From assembly GCA_015487895.1 (NCBI GenBank), contig WFOW01000180.1, positions 1-12,691 of the forward strand: a stretch of DNA of 12,691 nt, read 5' to 3'. Below the pieces are notes generated by a model that was not told the origin of the DNA, made no database searches, and saw only the letters and a program-made list of their open reading frames with translations. The position numbers and the translations under genes were made by a program. This DNA is from Gammaproteobacteria bacterium. Its GTDB lineage: Bacteria > Pseudomonadota > Gammaproteobacteria > S144-34. Positions 1 through 7,318 of this stretch are shown one piece after another (position 1 is the first letter of the stretch; every line of letters begins with the position of its first letter).

Positions 1-63
1 GCTCAAGCCGGCGCCGCGGCTGCCGATAGGACTCCCGGGAGGACCCACCCCGCCGGAGGCTTC

Positions 64-903
64 ATGACCGCGCAACCCGAGACCCTGGTCCGCACGCTGC
101 TCGAGGAGCTGGACGCCGGGCGGCTGGAGCTGCCCACCCTGCCGGAGGTCGCGCTGCGCGTGCGCGACGTGGTCGAGTCCGAGTCGAGCTCGGCGCGCGA
201 CATCGCCGAGGCCGTCTCCAGCGACCCCGCCCTGGCCGCACGCCTGATCCAGGTGAGCAACTCCCCCCTCTACCGCGGCCGGCGCGAGGTCGACGACGTG
301 CAGAGCGCCGTGGTGCGGCTCGGGCGCGAGCTGGTGCGCACGCTGGTCACCAGCCTCGCCATGCGGCAGATGTTCCAGGCCACGACCGAGGCCGTGGACC
401 GGCGCCTGCGCGAGCTCTGGTCGCACAGCGTGCAGGTCGCGGCCATCAGCCGGGCGCTGGCCGGGCAGCAGGGGCTGGCGCCGGACCGCGCCATGCTGGC
501 CGGCCTCGTCCATGACGTCGGCGCCCTGCCGCTCCTGGTCCGGGCGGAGGAGGACGAGGCGCTCCTCGCCGACGAGGCCGCCTTCGACGCGCTCGTGCAC
601 GAGATCCACCCCGCGCTGGGGCGCGCGATCCTCGAGCGCTGGGGCCTGCCGGACTATCTGGTGGCCGTGGCGGCCGAGCACGAGGACCTCGCCCGCGACC
701 CCGGGACGCCCCCGGATTACGTCGATATCGTCATCGTCGCCAACCTGCAAAGCCACATGGGCTCGGAGCACCCGCACGCCGCGGTGGACTGGTCGCAGGT
801 GGCGGCGCTCCGGCGCCTAGGCCTCGCCGACGACGTGAGCACCGTGGAGCTCGCCGCCGGCAGCGACGAGGCCCGCGAGGTCGAGGCGCTCCTCGCCGGC
901 TGA
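64..903 (+). CDS. HDOD domain protein
   Basis: A 279-residue cytoplasmic protein made almost entirely of one HDOD domain (about residues 20-215). Visible family marks are the N-terminal LPTLPEVALRV stretch (23-33), SSDPALAARLIQVSNSPLY (52-70), and the HD-like HDVG at 150-153 followed by HPALGRAILERWGLP. HDOD proteins are relatives of HD-domain phosphohydrolases that generally lack a complete metal site and act in signalling or regulation; no GGDEF, EAL or receiver domain is attached here, so the specific role is unknown. The ATG is well placed, with GGAGG ending about 7 bases upstream. The gene converges on sfsA with a 31-bp gap. The family call is firm; the function is not. Confidence 0.88.
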   Translation: MTAQPETLVRTLLEELDAGRLELPTLPEVALRVRDVVESESSSARDIAEAVSSDPALAARLIQVSNSPLYRGRREVDDVQSAVVRLGRELVRTLVTSLAMRQMFQATTEAVDRRLRELWSHSVQVAAISRALAGQQGLAPDRAMLAGLVHDVGALPLLVRAEEDEALLADEAAFDALVHEIHPALGRAILERWGLPDYLVAVAAEHEDLARDPGTPPDYVDIVIVANLQSHMGSEHPHAAVDWSQVAALRRLGLADDVSTVELAAGSDEAREVEALLAG

Positions 904-934
904 GGGCCAGCGGGCGCCGTCCGGCCCGGCCTCC

Positions 935-1657
935 TCACCTCGGGGCCTCGCCTTCCAGCGACACCCGGATCTGCCGGGCGATCGCGACGCTGCGCCTGCC
1001 GACGCGGCAGGCGAAGGCGTAGGCCTCGACCCCAGCCGCCAGCGCCTCGCGCAGCGCCGCGCCGTAGGCCGGGTCGATCTCGTCCGCGGGCCGCAGGGCG
1101 CGCGCGTCCCCGCGGGCCACGCAGAAGACCAGCACGGCGCGGTCGCCCGCGCGGCGGTGATGCGCGAGCTCGCGCAGATGGCGCCGGCCGCGCTCGGTGA
1201 CGGCGTCCGGGAAGATGGCGCGGCCGGCCGCGTCGACGGCGGTCACGTGCTTGACCTCGACGAAGCAGCGCCCGCGCGCCGGGTCCTCGAGCAGCAGGTC
1301 CGCCCGGCTGCCCTCGCGGCCGAAGCGCACCTCGCGCCGCAGGCGCGCATAGCCCGCGAGCGGGGCGATGCGGCCGCCCTCCACCGCCTCGGCGACGATG
1401 GCGTTGGTGCGCCCGGTGTGGATGCACACCCGCACGCCCGGCACGGGCTCGACCAGCTCCCAGGTCCACGCGAGGCGGCGGCGCGGGCCGGCGGCACGGC
1501 TGAGCCAGACGGGCGAGCCCGGCCGGTCGCAGCCGAGGAGCGAGCCGGTGTTGGGGCAGTGCGCCGTGACCACCGTCCCGTCGCGCAGGCGCACGTCGGC
1601 CAGGAAGCGCCGGTAGCGGCGGATCAGCCTTCCCTCGGTCAGCGGCGGCAGGCGCAA
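935..1657 (-). CDS. sfsA: Sugar fermentation stimulation protein homologue SfsA
   Basis: SfsA, 240 residues, close to the length of the E. coli protein. Conserved blocks are RRYRRFLADV (13-22), HCPNTGSLLGC (33-43), RAD (118-120), FVEVKHVTA (132-140) and FPDAVTERGRRHLREL (149-164). The D/E-x-K arrangement resembles a PD-(D/E)XK nuclease fold, and SfsA is described as a nucleic-acid-binding protein whose molecular role is still unclear. The frame stays open far upstream, but homology begins at RLPPLTEGRLIRRY. I therefore chose the TTG at 1657, which has GAGGGG about 10 bases upstream; a longer protein would run into the divergent gene at 1764. The family is certain and the exact start is inferred. 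Confidence 0.88.
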   Translation of the reverse strand: MRLPPLTEGRLIRRYRRFLADVRLRDGTVVTAHCPNTGSLLGCDRPGSPVWLSRAAGPRRRLAWTWELVEPVPGVRVCIHTGRTNAIVAEAVEGGRIAPLAGYARLRREVRFGREGSRADLLLEDPARGRCFVEVKHVTAVDAAGRAIFPDAVTERGRRHLRELAHHRRAGDRAVLVFCVARGDARALRPADEIDPAYGAALREALAAGVEAYAFACRVGRRSVAIARQIRVSLEGEAPR

Positions 1658-1713
1658 ATGCTGCGGTCCCCTCGTGCCAAGCGCGTCACAGCCTGGGAGC
1701 GGCGCGGGAGCGA

Positions 1714-1722
1714 TGCTATATT
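1714..1722 (+). promoter_or_regulatory. Candidate extended -10 promoter for the 1764 gene
   Basis: TGCTATATT matches an extended -10 (TG-n-TATATT) and is one of very few AT-rich hexamers in this GC-rich stretch. It lies in the 106-bp gap between the divergent sfsA and the small exported-protein gene. No good -35 is visible 16-18 bp upstream. The call rests on position and composition only. Confidence 0.35.
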
Positions 1723-1763
1723 CGCACGGGGCGGGGGGTTCCCGCCGGAGGAGCGAAGCGCAG

Positions 1764-2078
1764 ATGAGAAGCACTGCCCGCGTACTCCTGCTCGCCGCGG
1801 GCCTGCTGGCGGCGGGGGCCGCCGCGGCCGACGTGCTGCTGATCGAGGCCCTGCGCCAGGACCCGCCCAACGCGCCCGGCGGGCTCGAGCGGCCGGTGCG
1901 CGGCATGACCATGGCCGAGGTCGAGCGGCGCTTCGGCCCGCCCAAGGCCAGGCATCCCGCCGTGGGCGACCCGCCCATCACCCGCTGGGACTACGACGGC
2001 TTCAGCGTCTACTTCGAGCACCAGTACGTGCTCCACAGCGTGGTGCACCGCACCCGCACCGCCGCGGCGGCCCGCTGA
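1764..2078 (+). CDS. Small exported BamE/SmpA-like protein, function unknown
   Basis: A 104-residue protein with a clear Sec signal peptide: Arg at 2 and 6, a Leu/Ala core at 7-20, and likely cleavage after A22 (AAA-D). The mature part carries RGMTMAEVERRFGPP (46-60), followed by the PPITRWDYDGFSVYFEH stretch (70-86). The first motif resembles the helix of BamE/SmpA-type small domains, and I recall similar short periplasmic proteins in Pseudomonas and relatives, sometimes given uninformative names. There is no lipobox Cys, so it is probably soluble in the periplasm. The frame is open from 1674, but the ATG at 1764 is preferred: it has GGAGGA about 11 bases upstream and gives an intact signal peptide. 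Confidence 0.75.
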   Translation: MRSTARVLLLAAGLLAAGAAAADVLLIEALRQDPPNAPGGLERPVRGMTMAEVERRFGPPKARHPAVGDPPITRWDYDGFSVYFEHQYVLHSVVHRTRTAAAAR

Positions 2079-2129
2079 GGCCTCCGCGCGGGCGCTCCGA
2101 GGGGCCGCGACGCAGGGGCCGCCCCGCCG

Positions 2130-3185
2130 ATGCCCGCAGCCGGCCGGCTGCTCCCGCCCGAGTGGGCGCCCCAGAGCGCCGTCATGCTCACCTGGCCGCA
2201 CGAGGCCACCGACTGGGCGCCGTGGCTCGATCGTGTCGAGCCGGTCTTCGAGGCCATCGCCGCGGCGCTGGCACCGCGCGTGCCCGTGCTGGTCGTGGCG
2301 CGGGACCAGACGCACCGGCGGCACGTGGCCGCCCGCCTGCGGGCGGCGGGCGTCCCCCCGACCCGCGTGCGCTGGGCCTGCGTGCCGAGCGACGACGCCT
2401 GGGCGCGCGACCACGGCCCCCTCACCGTGCTCGAAGGCGGCGGGCCCCGCCTGCTCGACTTCCGCTTCAACGGCTGGGGCGGCAAGTTCCGCCACGGCCT
2501 CGACGACCGGATCCCGGCGGCGCTGCACGCCGCCGGTGTCTTCGGCGACACGCCGCTCGAGCGCGTGGAGCTCGTGCTCGAGGGCGGCGCCGTCGACACC
2601 GACGGCGCCGGCACGCTGCTGACGACGCGGCGCTGCCTGCTCTCCGAAGGGCGCAACGGCGCGCTCGGCCGGCCCGCGGTGGAGGCGGCGCTGCGCTCGG
2701 CGCTCGGCGTGCGCCGCGTGCTCTGGCTCGCCCACGGCTGGCTCGCCGGCGACGACACCGACGGCCACGTGGACATGCTGGCGCGCTTCTGCGGCCCCGA
2801 GACCATCGCCCACGCCGCCTGCGAGGACCCCGCCGACCCGCACCACGAGCCGCTGCGCGCCCTGGCCGCGGAGCTCGCGGCCCTGCGCACCCCCGAGGGA
2901 CGGCCCTACCGGCTGGTGCCGCTGCCGCTGCCGCGCCCCCTGCACGGCCCGGACGGCGCGCGCCTGCCCGCCACCTACGCCAACTTCCTGGTCACGGAGG
3001 GCGCGGTGCTGGTGCCGGCCTACGGGGACCCGGCCGACGAGGTCGCCGCGCGCCGGCTCGCAGGATGCTTCCCGGGGCGCGAGGTGGTGACCGTGCCCTG
3101 CACCCCGCTCCTGTGGCAGGGCGGGAGCCTGCACTGCGTCACCATGCAGCTCCCGCGGCCCCTGCCGGTGCGCGGCGCCTGCTGA
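2130..3185 (+). CDS. aguA: Agmatine deiminase
   Basis: Hydrolyses agmatine to N-carbamoylputrescine and ammonia, the first step of the arginine-decarboxylase branch to putrescine. The 351-residue protein has the family's length and its catalytic signatures: LPPEWAPQSAVMLTWPH near the start (8-24), DDAWARDHGP (88-97), FNGWGGK (113-119), E151 in LEGGAVDTDG, H213 in DTDGHVDM, and the nucleophile C336 in GGSLHCVTMQ, which corresponds to GGGNIHCITQ of relatives. The ATG at 2130 has only a weak GGGG upstream, but the protein begins at the expected place. aguB follows after 66 bp on the same strand, so the two pathway steps are adjacent. Cytoplasmic. Confidence 0.93.
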   Translation: MPAAGRLLPPEWAPQSAVMLTWPHEATDWAPWLDRVEPVFEAIAAALAPRVPVLVVARDQTHRRHVAARLRAAGVPPTRVRWACVPSDDAWARDHGPLTVLEGGGPRLLDFRFNGWGGKFRHGLDDRIPAALHAAGVFGDTPLERVELVLEGGAVDTDGAGTLLTTRRCLLSEGRNGALGRPAVEAALRSALGVRRVLWLAHGWLAGDDTDGHVDMLARFCGPETIAHAACEDPADPHHEPLRALAAELAALRTPEGRPYRLVPLPLPRPLHGPDGARLPATYANFLVTEGAVLVPAYGDPADEVAARRLAGCFPGREVVTVPCTPLLWQGGSLHCVTMQLPRPLPVRGAC

Positions 3186-3198
3186 GCGCGTCCCGCGC

Positions 3199-3227
3199 TT
3201 GCCGCCGCCGCCCCCGTGGCCGATACT
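3199..3227 (+). promoter_or_regulatory. Candidate internal promoter for aguB
   Basis: TTGCCG (3199-3204) and GATACT (3222-3227) are separated by exactly 17 bp in the aguA-aguB gap. Each matches the sigma-70 consensus at 4 of 6 positions, and the predicted transcript would start about 18 bases before the aguB ATG. It may let aguB be made without aguA. Base identity and spacing are the only evidence. Confidence 0.35.
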
Positions 3228-3251
3228 CGCGGCCCACCGCGGGAGAGGGGC

Positions 3252-4163
3252 ATGGCGCGCGCGCTGACCATCGGTCTCGTCCAGCACCCGTGCGGCGAGG
3301 ACCGCGCGGCCAACCTCCGCGCGAGCCTCGAAGGCATCGCCGAGGCCGCCGCGCGCGGCGCGCGCCTGGTGCTGCTCCAGGAGCTCCACGCGACCCGCTA
3401 CTTCTGCCAGGCCGAGGACCCTGCGCTGCTCGACCTCGCCGAGCCGGTGCCGGGACCGACGACGGAGGCCCTCGCCGAGGCCGCGCGCCGCCATGGCGTG
3501 GTGGTGGTGGGCTCGGTCTTCGAGCGTCGCGCCCCCGGGCTGCACCACAACACCGCCGTGGTGCTCGAGGCCGACGGCCGCCTCGCCGGCCGCTACCGCA
3601 AGATGCACGTCCCGCACGATCCGGGCTACCGCGAGAAGTACTACTTCGCGCCCGGAGACGGAGGCTTCGAGCCGGTGCCGACCTCCGTGGGGCGCCTCGG
3701 CGTGCTGGTGTGCTGGGACCAGTGGTTCCCGGAGGCGGCACGCCTGATGGCGCTCGCGGGCGCCGAGCTCCTGCTCTACCCCACCGCCATCGGGTGGGAT
3801 CCGCGCGACGACGAGGCCGAGCGGGCGCGCCAGCTCGAGGCCTGGATGACGGTGCAGCGCGGCCACGCCGTGGCCAACGCGCTGCCGGTGGCGGCCTGCA
3901 ACCGCACCGGCCACGAGCCGGGCCCGCCGGGCGAGCCCGGCATCCGCTTCTGGGGCTCGAGCTTCGTCGCCGGCCCGCAGGGCGAGCTGCTCGCGCGCGC
4001 GGGCACGGACGGGGCCGAGGTGGTCACGGCCACGGTCGACCTCGACCGCACCGAGGCGCTGCGCCGCGTCTGGACCTTCTTCCGCGACCGCCGCCCGGAG
4101 GCCTACGGAGGGCTGCTCCGCGCCTGGCGCGCGGACGGAGACGACGGCCGGGAGGCGTCATGA
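3252..4163 (+). CDS. aguB: N-carbamoylputrescine amidase
   Basis: A nitrilase-superfamily amidase that converts N-carbamoylputrescine to putrescine, CO2 and ammonia, completing the step begun by the neighbouring aguA. The 303-residue protein shows the Glu-Lys-Cys triad: E44 in LLQELHATRY, K117 in YRKMHVPHDPGYREKYYF, and C154 in VLVCWDQWFPE. The segments YREKYYF and CWDQWFPEAARLMAL are typical of the AguB branch rather than general nitrilases. The frame is open from a GTG at 3216, but the ATG at 3252 is preceded by GAGAGGGG and gives the usual N-terminus, so I use it. Genes aguA and aguB side by side make this assignment strong. Confidence 0.93.
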   Translation: MARALTIGLVQHPCGEDRAANLRASLEGIAEAAARGARLVLLQELHATRYFCQAEDPALLDLAEPVPGPTTEALAEAARRHGVVVVGSVFERRAPGLHHNTAVVLEADGRLAGRYRKMHVPHDPGYREKYYFAPGDGGFEPVPTSVGRLGVLVCWDQWFPEAARLMALAGAELLLYPTAIGWDPRDDEAERARQLEAWMTVQRGHAVANALPVAACNRTGHEPGPPGEPGIRFWGSSFVAGPQGELLARAGTDGAEVVTATVDLDRTEALRRVWTFFRDRRPEAYGGLLRAWRADGDDGREAS

Positions 4164-4195
4164 GAGGCGGATCGCTGCGGAAGCGTGCCCGCGTG

Positions 4196-4204
4196 TGCGA
4201 TAAT
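4196..4204 (+). promoter_or_regulatory. Candidate extended -10 promoter for the DAHP synthase gene
   Basis: TGCGATAAT (TG-n-GATAAT) matches an extended -10 at five of six hexamer positions. It lies in the 75-bp gap between aguB and the DAHP synthase gene, implying transcription from about 4211, some 28 bases before the ATG. No convincing -35 lies 17-18 bp upstream. It suggests that the aromatic gene and the regulator after it form a unit separate from aguAB. Confidence 0.4.
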
Positions 4205-4238
4205 TCGCGTTCCAGAAGATTCTGATGGACGTCGAGCG

Positions 4239-5381
4239 ATGATCCTGATCCTCAAGCCCGAGACGCGACGCGACAGCCCGGAGTTCCGCTCCCTGATGGG
4301 CTACCTCTCGAACCTCCCGGGCATCCAGGTGCGCGTGCACGAGGAGCACGGCGCCCAGCAGGTCCTCACCGAGGTCTACCTCATCGGCGACACCAAGACG
4401 CTCTCGGTCGACGACATGAAGAGCCTGCCGGGCGTGGAGCGCGTGGTCCGGGTCTCCGAGGAGTACCGCATCCTCGGGCGCCACCGCGACGACCGCCGCC
4501 CGACGAGCTGGGAGTACAACGGCGTCCGCTTCGGGCAGGACACGCTCAACGTCTTCGCCGGCCTGTGCGCGGTCTCCACCCGCGAGCACGTCGAGGCCAT
4601 GATGAAGGCCCTGCGCGAGCACGGGCAGGTCTGCACGCGCATGGGCGCCTACAAGCCGCGCACGAGCCCCTACGCCTTCCAGGGCCACGGCAAGGCCTGC
4701 CTGCCCTACGTCTTCGAGCTCGCGGGGAAGTACGGCATCCGGGTGATCGCCATGGAGGTCACCCACGACAAGCACATCGACGAGATCCGCGAGGCGCTGC
4801 ACCAGACCGGCCACCCCACCGGGGTGATGCTCCAGATCGGCACGCGCAACACGCAGAACTTCGAGCTGCTCAAGGCCGTGGGCCGCCAGCGGGAGTTCCC
4901 GGTGCTGCTCAAGCGCGGCTTCGGGATCACGCTCGAGGAGTCGCTCAACGCCGCCGAGTACGTCGCCAGCCAGGGCAACACCCGCATCGTCTTCGGGCTG
5001 CGCGGGATGAAGACCAACATGGGCGACCCGCACCGCAACTTCGTCGACTTCGCCCACGTGCCCGTGGTCAAGCGCCTCACACGGATGCCCGTGTGCATCG
5101 ACCCCTCGCACTCGGTGGGCTCGCGCGACGCCGCCCCGGACGGGCTGCTCGACATCTTCCACGTCACGGCGCAGGGCGTGATCGCCGGGGCCAACATGAT
5201 CCTGGTGGACTTCCACCCCGAGCCGAGCAAGGCGCTGGTCGACGGCCCGCAGGCGCTGCTGCTCGAGGAGCTGCCCCACTTCCTCGAGGACGTCGCCATC
5301 GCCCGCGAGGCCTACGAGCGGCGCGTGGCGGCGGCCCGGCGCGCGCGCGGCGGGGGCGAGGCGGCGGGCGCCGCCGCCTGA
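4239..5381 (+). CDS. aroF: 3-deoxy-7-phosphoheptulonate (DAHP) synthase, type I-beta, divergent subfamily
   Basis: Condenses phosphoenolpyruvate with erythrose 4-phosphate, the entry step of the shikimate pathway. Of 380 residues, about 1-80 form an N-terminal ferredoxin/ACT-like regulatory domain and about 95-355 the barrel. The barrel shows YKPRTSPYAFQG (138-149), LQIGTRNTQNFELLKAVG (198-215), LLKRGFG (223-229), IDPSHSVGSRD (287-297) and HPEPSKALVDGPQAL (326-340). Metal ligands align as C110, H291, D324 and D335, with D324 replacing the usual Glu (VEVHP becomes VDFHP). The usual ERGIRTFE block is LRGMKTNMGDPHRNF here. A longer frame opens at 4185, but the ATG at 4239 matches the family N-terminus. 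The last 15 residues are Ala/Gly/Arg-rich tail. The Crp/Fnr gene starts 6 bp after the stop. Confidence 0.88.
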   Translation: MILILKPETRRDSPEFRSLMGYLSNLPGIQVRVHEEHGAQQVLTEVYLIGDTKTLSVDDMKSLPGVERVVRVSEEYRILGRHRDDRRPTSWEYNGVRFGQDTLNVFAGLCAVSTREHVEAMMKALREHGQVCTRMGAYKPRTSPYAFQGHGKACLPYVFELAGKYGIRVIAMEVTHDKHIDEIREALHQTGHPTGVMLQIGTRNTQNFELLKAVGRQREFPVLLKRGFGITLEESLNAAEYVASQGNTRIVFGLRGMKTNMGDPHRNFVDFAHVPVVKRLTRMPVCIDPSHSVGSRDAAPDGLLDIFHVTAQGVIAGANMILVDFHPEPSKALVDGPQALLLEELPHFLEDVAIAREAYERRVAAARRARGGGEAAGAAA

Positions 5382-5387
5382 GCCGCG

Positions 5388-6104
5388 GTGCCGCCCGGAC
5401 CCGGCACCGACGCACGCGAGCGCTTCCTCGCCGCGCACCCCGACCTCGCCCCCGTGCTGGCCGAGGCGCCCGCGGTGGCGCTGCCGGCCGGCGCCAGCGC
5501 CTTCCGCCCCGGCGCCCCCTGCCGCCACTTCCTGGTCGTGCTCGCCGGGACGGTGCGCGTGCAGCTCACGGCGGCGAGCGGACGCGAGATCGTGCTCTAC
5601 CGCGTCGGCGCCGGCGAGACCTGCATCCTCACCACGAGCTGCCTCCTGGCCGCCGAGGCCTACCCCGCGGAGGGGGTGGCCGAGACGGCGGTCGAGGCCC
5701 TGGCGGTGCCCGGGGAGCGCTTCGACGAGGCCCTCGGCGCCTCGCCCGCCTTCCGCCGCTTCGTCTTCGCCGGCTACGCCCGGCGCCTGGCCGAGCTGCT
5801 GGGCCTGATGGAGCGGGTGCGCTTCGAGGGCCTGGATGCACGGCTCGCGCGCCTGCTCCTCGAGCGCAGCGGAGCCGACGGCCGCGTGGCGCTCACGCAC
5901 CAGGCCCTCGCCACCGAGCTCGGCAGCTCGCGCGAGGCCGTCACCCGCCGCCTGCGGGCCTTCCAGGCGCAAGGCTTGGTGCGCACCGGCCGCGCCGTGG
6001 TCGAGATCGTCGATCCCGCCGGCTTGGCCCGCCTCGCTGACATCCCGCCCCGAGGCGGTATGCTTTCACTCAAAGGCCGCCGGGTCGAAAACGGTTATTC
6101 CTGA
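5388..6104 (+). CDS. Crp/Fnr family transcriptional regulator
   Basis: A 238-residue regulator with an N-terminal cyclic-nucleotide-binding-like beta barrel (about 30-115), a dimerisation helix (about 118-145) and a C-terminal helix-turn-helix (about 168-200). The barrel has GETCILTTSCLL (76-87) where cAMP-binding members carry the GE..RxA pocket, so cAMP binding is unlikely; C79 and C85 might sense redox or sulfur compounds (speculative). The recognition helix SSREAVTRRL has Arg182, Glu183 and Arg187 at the positions of CRP R180, E181 and R185, predicting GTGA-type half-sites. The start is GTG, 6 bp after the DAHP synthase stop, with no clear ribosome site, so coupling is likely. The last 15 or so residues come from lower-GC sequence and overlap the convergent PEP-CTERM gene by 35 bp. 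Confidence 0.87.
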   Translation: MPPGPGTDARERFLAAHPDLAPVLAEAPAVALPAGASAFRPGAPCRHFLVVLAGTVRVQLTAASGREIVLYRVGAGETCILTTSCLLAAEAYPAEGVAETAVEALAVPGERFDEALGASPAFRRFVFAGYARRLAELLGLMERVRFEGLDARLARLLLERSGADGRVALTHQALATELGSSREAVTRRLRAFQAQGLVRTGRAVVEIVDPAGLARLADIPPRGGMLSLKGRRVENGYS

Positions 6105-7230
6105 CACCAAAGGCGGCCACGAGTCCGGCCACCATCAGCGCGACCACCGAAGGCGCAGGCACCGTATGCAGCGTGCCACCGACATTCCCGCTTGTGCCAG
6201 CGGCCAGGGGATTGACAGCTGATATGTCCACCAAGACCAACTTGGAGCGGATGGCTCCCGTCGAGTAGCGCCAACGGTTGCCGTACATTACATAATCATA
6301 TTCCATACACCCCGAAAAGCTCCAATTGACGCACACATAAAGCCAATAGGGCCCTACCCACACGAAATCGTAGTAGTACCGCTGCAACCCCTCGAAGACG
6401 TCGCCAATCGACCAGGTGGACGGAAGGTGCTCGTCGGCGGCAAAACCAGGAGTAGCTGGCGGCGCAAACACATAACGGCTGTTCGCCGATATCTTCAGGG
6501 AGCCTTGATCGAGCATATGTTCGAGCACGAAACCGACCTCGATAGTCTGGTCAACAGGGTCGCCCCGGCTATAGCATAGCCCCCATGTGCAGACCGCGCT
6601 CACGGCCTTGTAACTGGTGTCAACCCGATAGCGGTGCACGGCCGTGGTTTCATCGCCGAAGGTGGGCAAAGGCCTGGCCGGATCAGGTGGAGGCGCGGTT
6701 CCGGTGAAGAAATCGCCCCCCACATAGCTAGCATCGAAAAAGGTCCGCTCGACCCGATCCTCCCAATAGTTAACAGGCATCATCGTCCAGGGCGAATAGC
6801 TGATGCCCGTGTGCGTCTCCGTCGACGTGGATGCCGGCGTGTCGTCGACACGGAAAACGTAACGGACAGTATCCCCCATCCCGATCCCGGCGATGCCCGA
6901 GGAGCCGGGTGTTGCGTACGTGACTGTGCCCTCGAAGGTGTAATAGAGCGGAATGGCCCATGCCTGGCACGACAGCCCCAGGAGGGTGGTACCCCAAACG
7001 AGGGCCCAATTCCAGCTGCAGTGTCTGGCCATCGCTGTGTCTCTCCCACATGGTGTCACAGGCACAGGTCGCGAGCCGCTTCCCGCAGCTCAGGTCTGGT
7101 CCCTGAGCACACTTCCGCTCCCTCGATCTCTCCACGCCCTTGATGCGTAGCGAAGAAAAAATCATGCCAGCAATTGCCACTCAGTTAGTTATGAGCGCGA
7201 GATGCGCTGTGGCCCCTTGAACTGTCAATT
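6060..7230. other. Low-GC block, probably acquired DNA
   Basis: Base composition drops sharply: 6301-6360 is 50% G+C and 6481-6540 is 53%, against 80% for 5701-5760. The drop begins near the 3' end of the Crp/Fnr gene and ends shortly before the palindrome ahead of the DUF2892 gene. The block holds one - strand gene. I see no transposase, integrase, tRNA or obvious terminal repeats, so the means of arrival is unknown. Boundaries were judged by eye. Confidence 0.6.
6070..7032 (-). CDS. PEP-CTERM-type exported protein of unknown function
   Basis: A 320-residue secreted protein. Residues 1-26 form a signal peptide ending AWA before IPLYYTFEGTVTY. The middle resembles the beta-rich bodies of PEP-CTERM proteins (FEGTVTY, then GIGMGDTVRYVFRVDDT). 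The C-terminus has the three-part sorting signal: VPAPS (291-295, a variant of VPEP), a hydrophobic stretch to about 310, and a basic end (RNNRFR). Such proteins are cleaved by exosortase and tend to occur in exopolysaccharide-forming Gram-negatives; no exosortase is in this window. Residues 219-256 are extremely Tyr/Trp-rich, with Cys234 and Cys242; another close pair is Cys148/Cys153. The ATG at 7032 has GGGAGA about 10 bases upstream; a GTG at 7065 is less likely. Codon use is far less GC-biased than in the neighbours. Confidence 0.72.
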   Translation of the reverse strand: MARHCSWNWALVWGTTLLGLSCQAWAIPLYYTFEGTVTYATPGSSGIAGIGMGDTVRYVFRVDDTPASTSTETHTGISYSPWTMMPVNYWEDRVERTFFDASYVGGDFFTGTAPPPDPARPLPTFGDETTAVHRYRVDTSYKAVSAVCTWGLCYSRGDPVDQTIEVGFVLEHMLDQGSLKISANSRYVFAPPATPGFAADEHLPSTWSIGDVFEGLQRYYYDFVWVGPYWLYVCVNWSFSGCMEYDYVMYGNRWRYSTGAIRSKLVLVDISAVNPLAAGTSGNVGGTLHTVPAPSVVALMVAGLVAAFGVRNNRFRPGGL

Positions 7231-7318
7231 TCGTTGACGGTGACCTGGTCACCGACGCCCGCCCGCGGATGTCCTAGACTTTAGGCCATCGCGACAAGCG
7301 GCACGGGAGGAGAGCGCC
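7033..7318. other. Divergent intergenic region between the PEP-CTERM and DUF2892 genes
   Basis: This 286-bp stretch has no convincing gene. Its left part is low-GC, including an A-run at 7155-7160, and would hold the promoter of the PEP-CTERM gene; I could not identify a clear sigma-70 or sigma-54 site there. Its right part holds TTGA-N4-TCAA at 7217-7228, an inverted GTCAA/TTGAC pair at 7224-7238, a strong palindrome at 7238-7254 and a possible -10 at 7275-7280. Confidence 0.6.
7238..7254. promoter_or_regulatory. Palindromic operator upstream of the DUF2892 gene
   Basis: CGGTGACCTGGTCACCG is a perfect palindrome with 8-bp arms around a central T. It contains GTGA and TCAC half-sites, as expected for the CRP-like recognition helix of the regulator at 5388-6104, but their spacing is 5 bp rather than the usual 6. 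A possible -10, TAGACT, lies at 7275-7280; with a start near 7287 the palindrome would be centred about 41 bp upstream, the class II activator position. The palindrome is seen; the bound protein is inferred. Confidence 0.55.

Noticed and set aside
904..934. A terminator between the convergent HDOD gene and sfsA
   Set aside because: Only a weak GGGCC/GGCCC pairing is present, with no T-run on either strand.
1658..1981. An N-terminal extension of SfsA to 348 residues
   Set aside because: The extra residues have no SfsA homology and overlap the divergent small exported-protein gene and its promoter region.
2079..2129. An attenuator or terminator before aguA
   Set aside because: GGCCTC and GAGGGGCC can pair imperfectly but no T-run follows, and such pairings are common at this GC content.
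1157..4225. A 1022-codon open frame on the + strand crossing sfsA, aguA and aguB
   Set aside because: Its product is Arg/Ala/Gly/Pro-rich low-complexity sequence in the wrong frame or strand of recognised enzymes. Such long shadow frames are expected at about 75% GC. The same applies to long frames at 1716-3914 (-), 4158-5972 (-), 4565-6040 (+), 7527-10151 (-) and 8426-9943 (+).
6634..7143. A 169-codon + strand frame in the low-GC block
   Set aside because: It is antisense to the PEP-CTERM gene, which has a signal peptide, sorting signal and ribosome site. The + frame shows no recognisable domain or start signal.
7033..7200. A sigma-54 (-24/-12) promoter for the PEP-CTERM gene, as known for some such genes
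   Set aside because: Reverse-strand TGGCA near 7176 is not followed by a TTGC element at the required spacing; no acceptable GG-N10-GC site was found.
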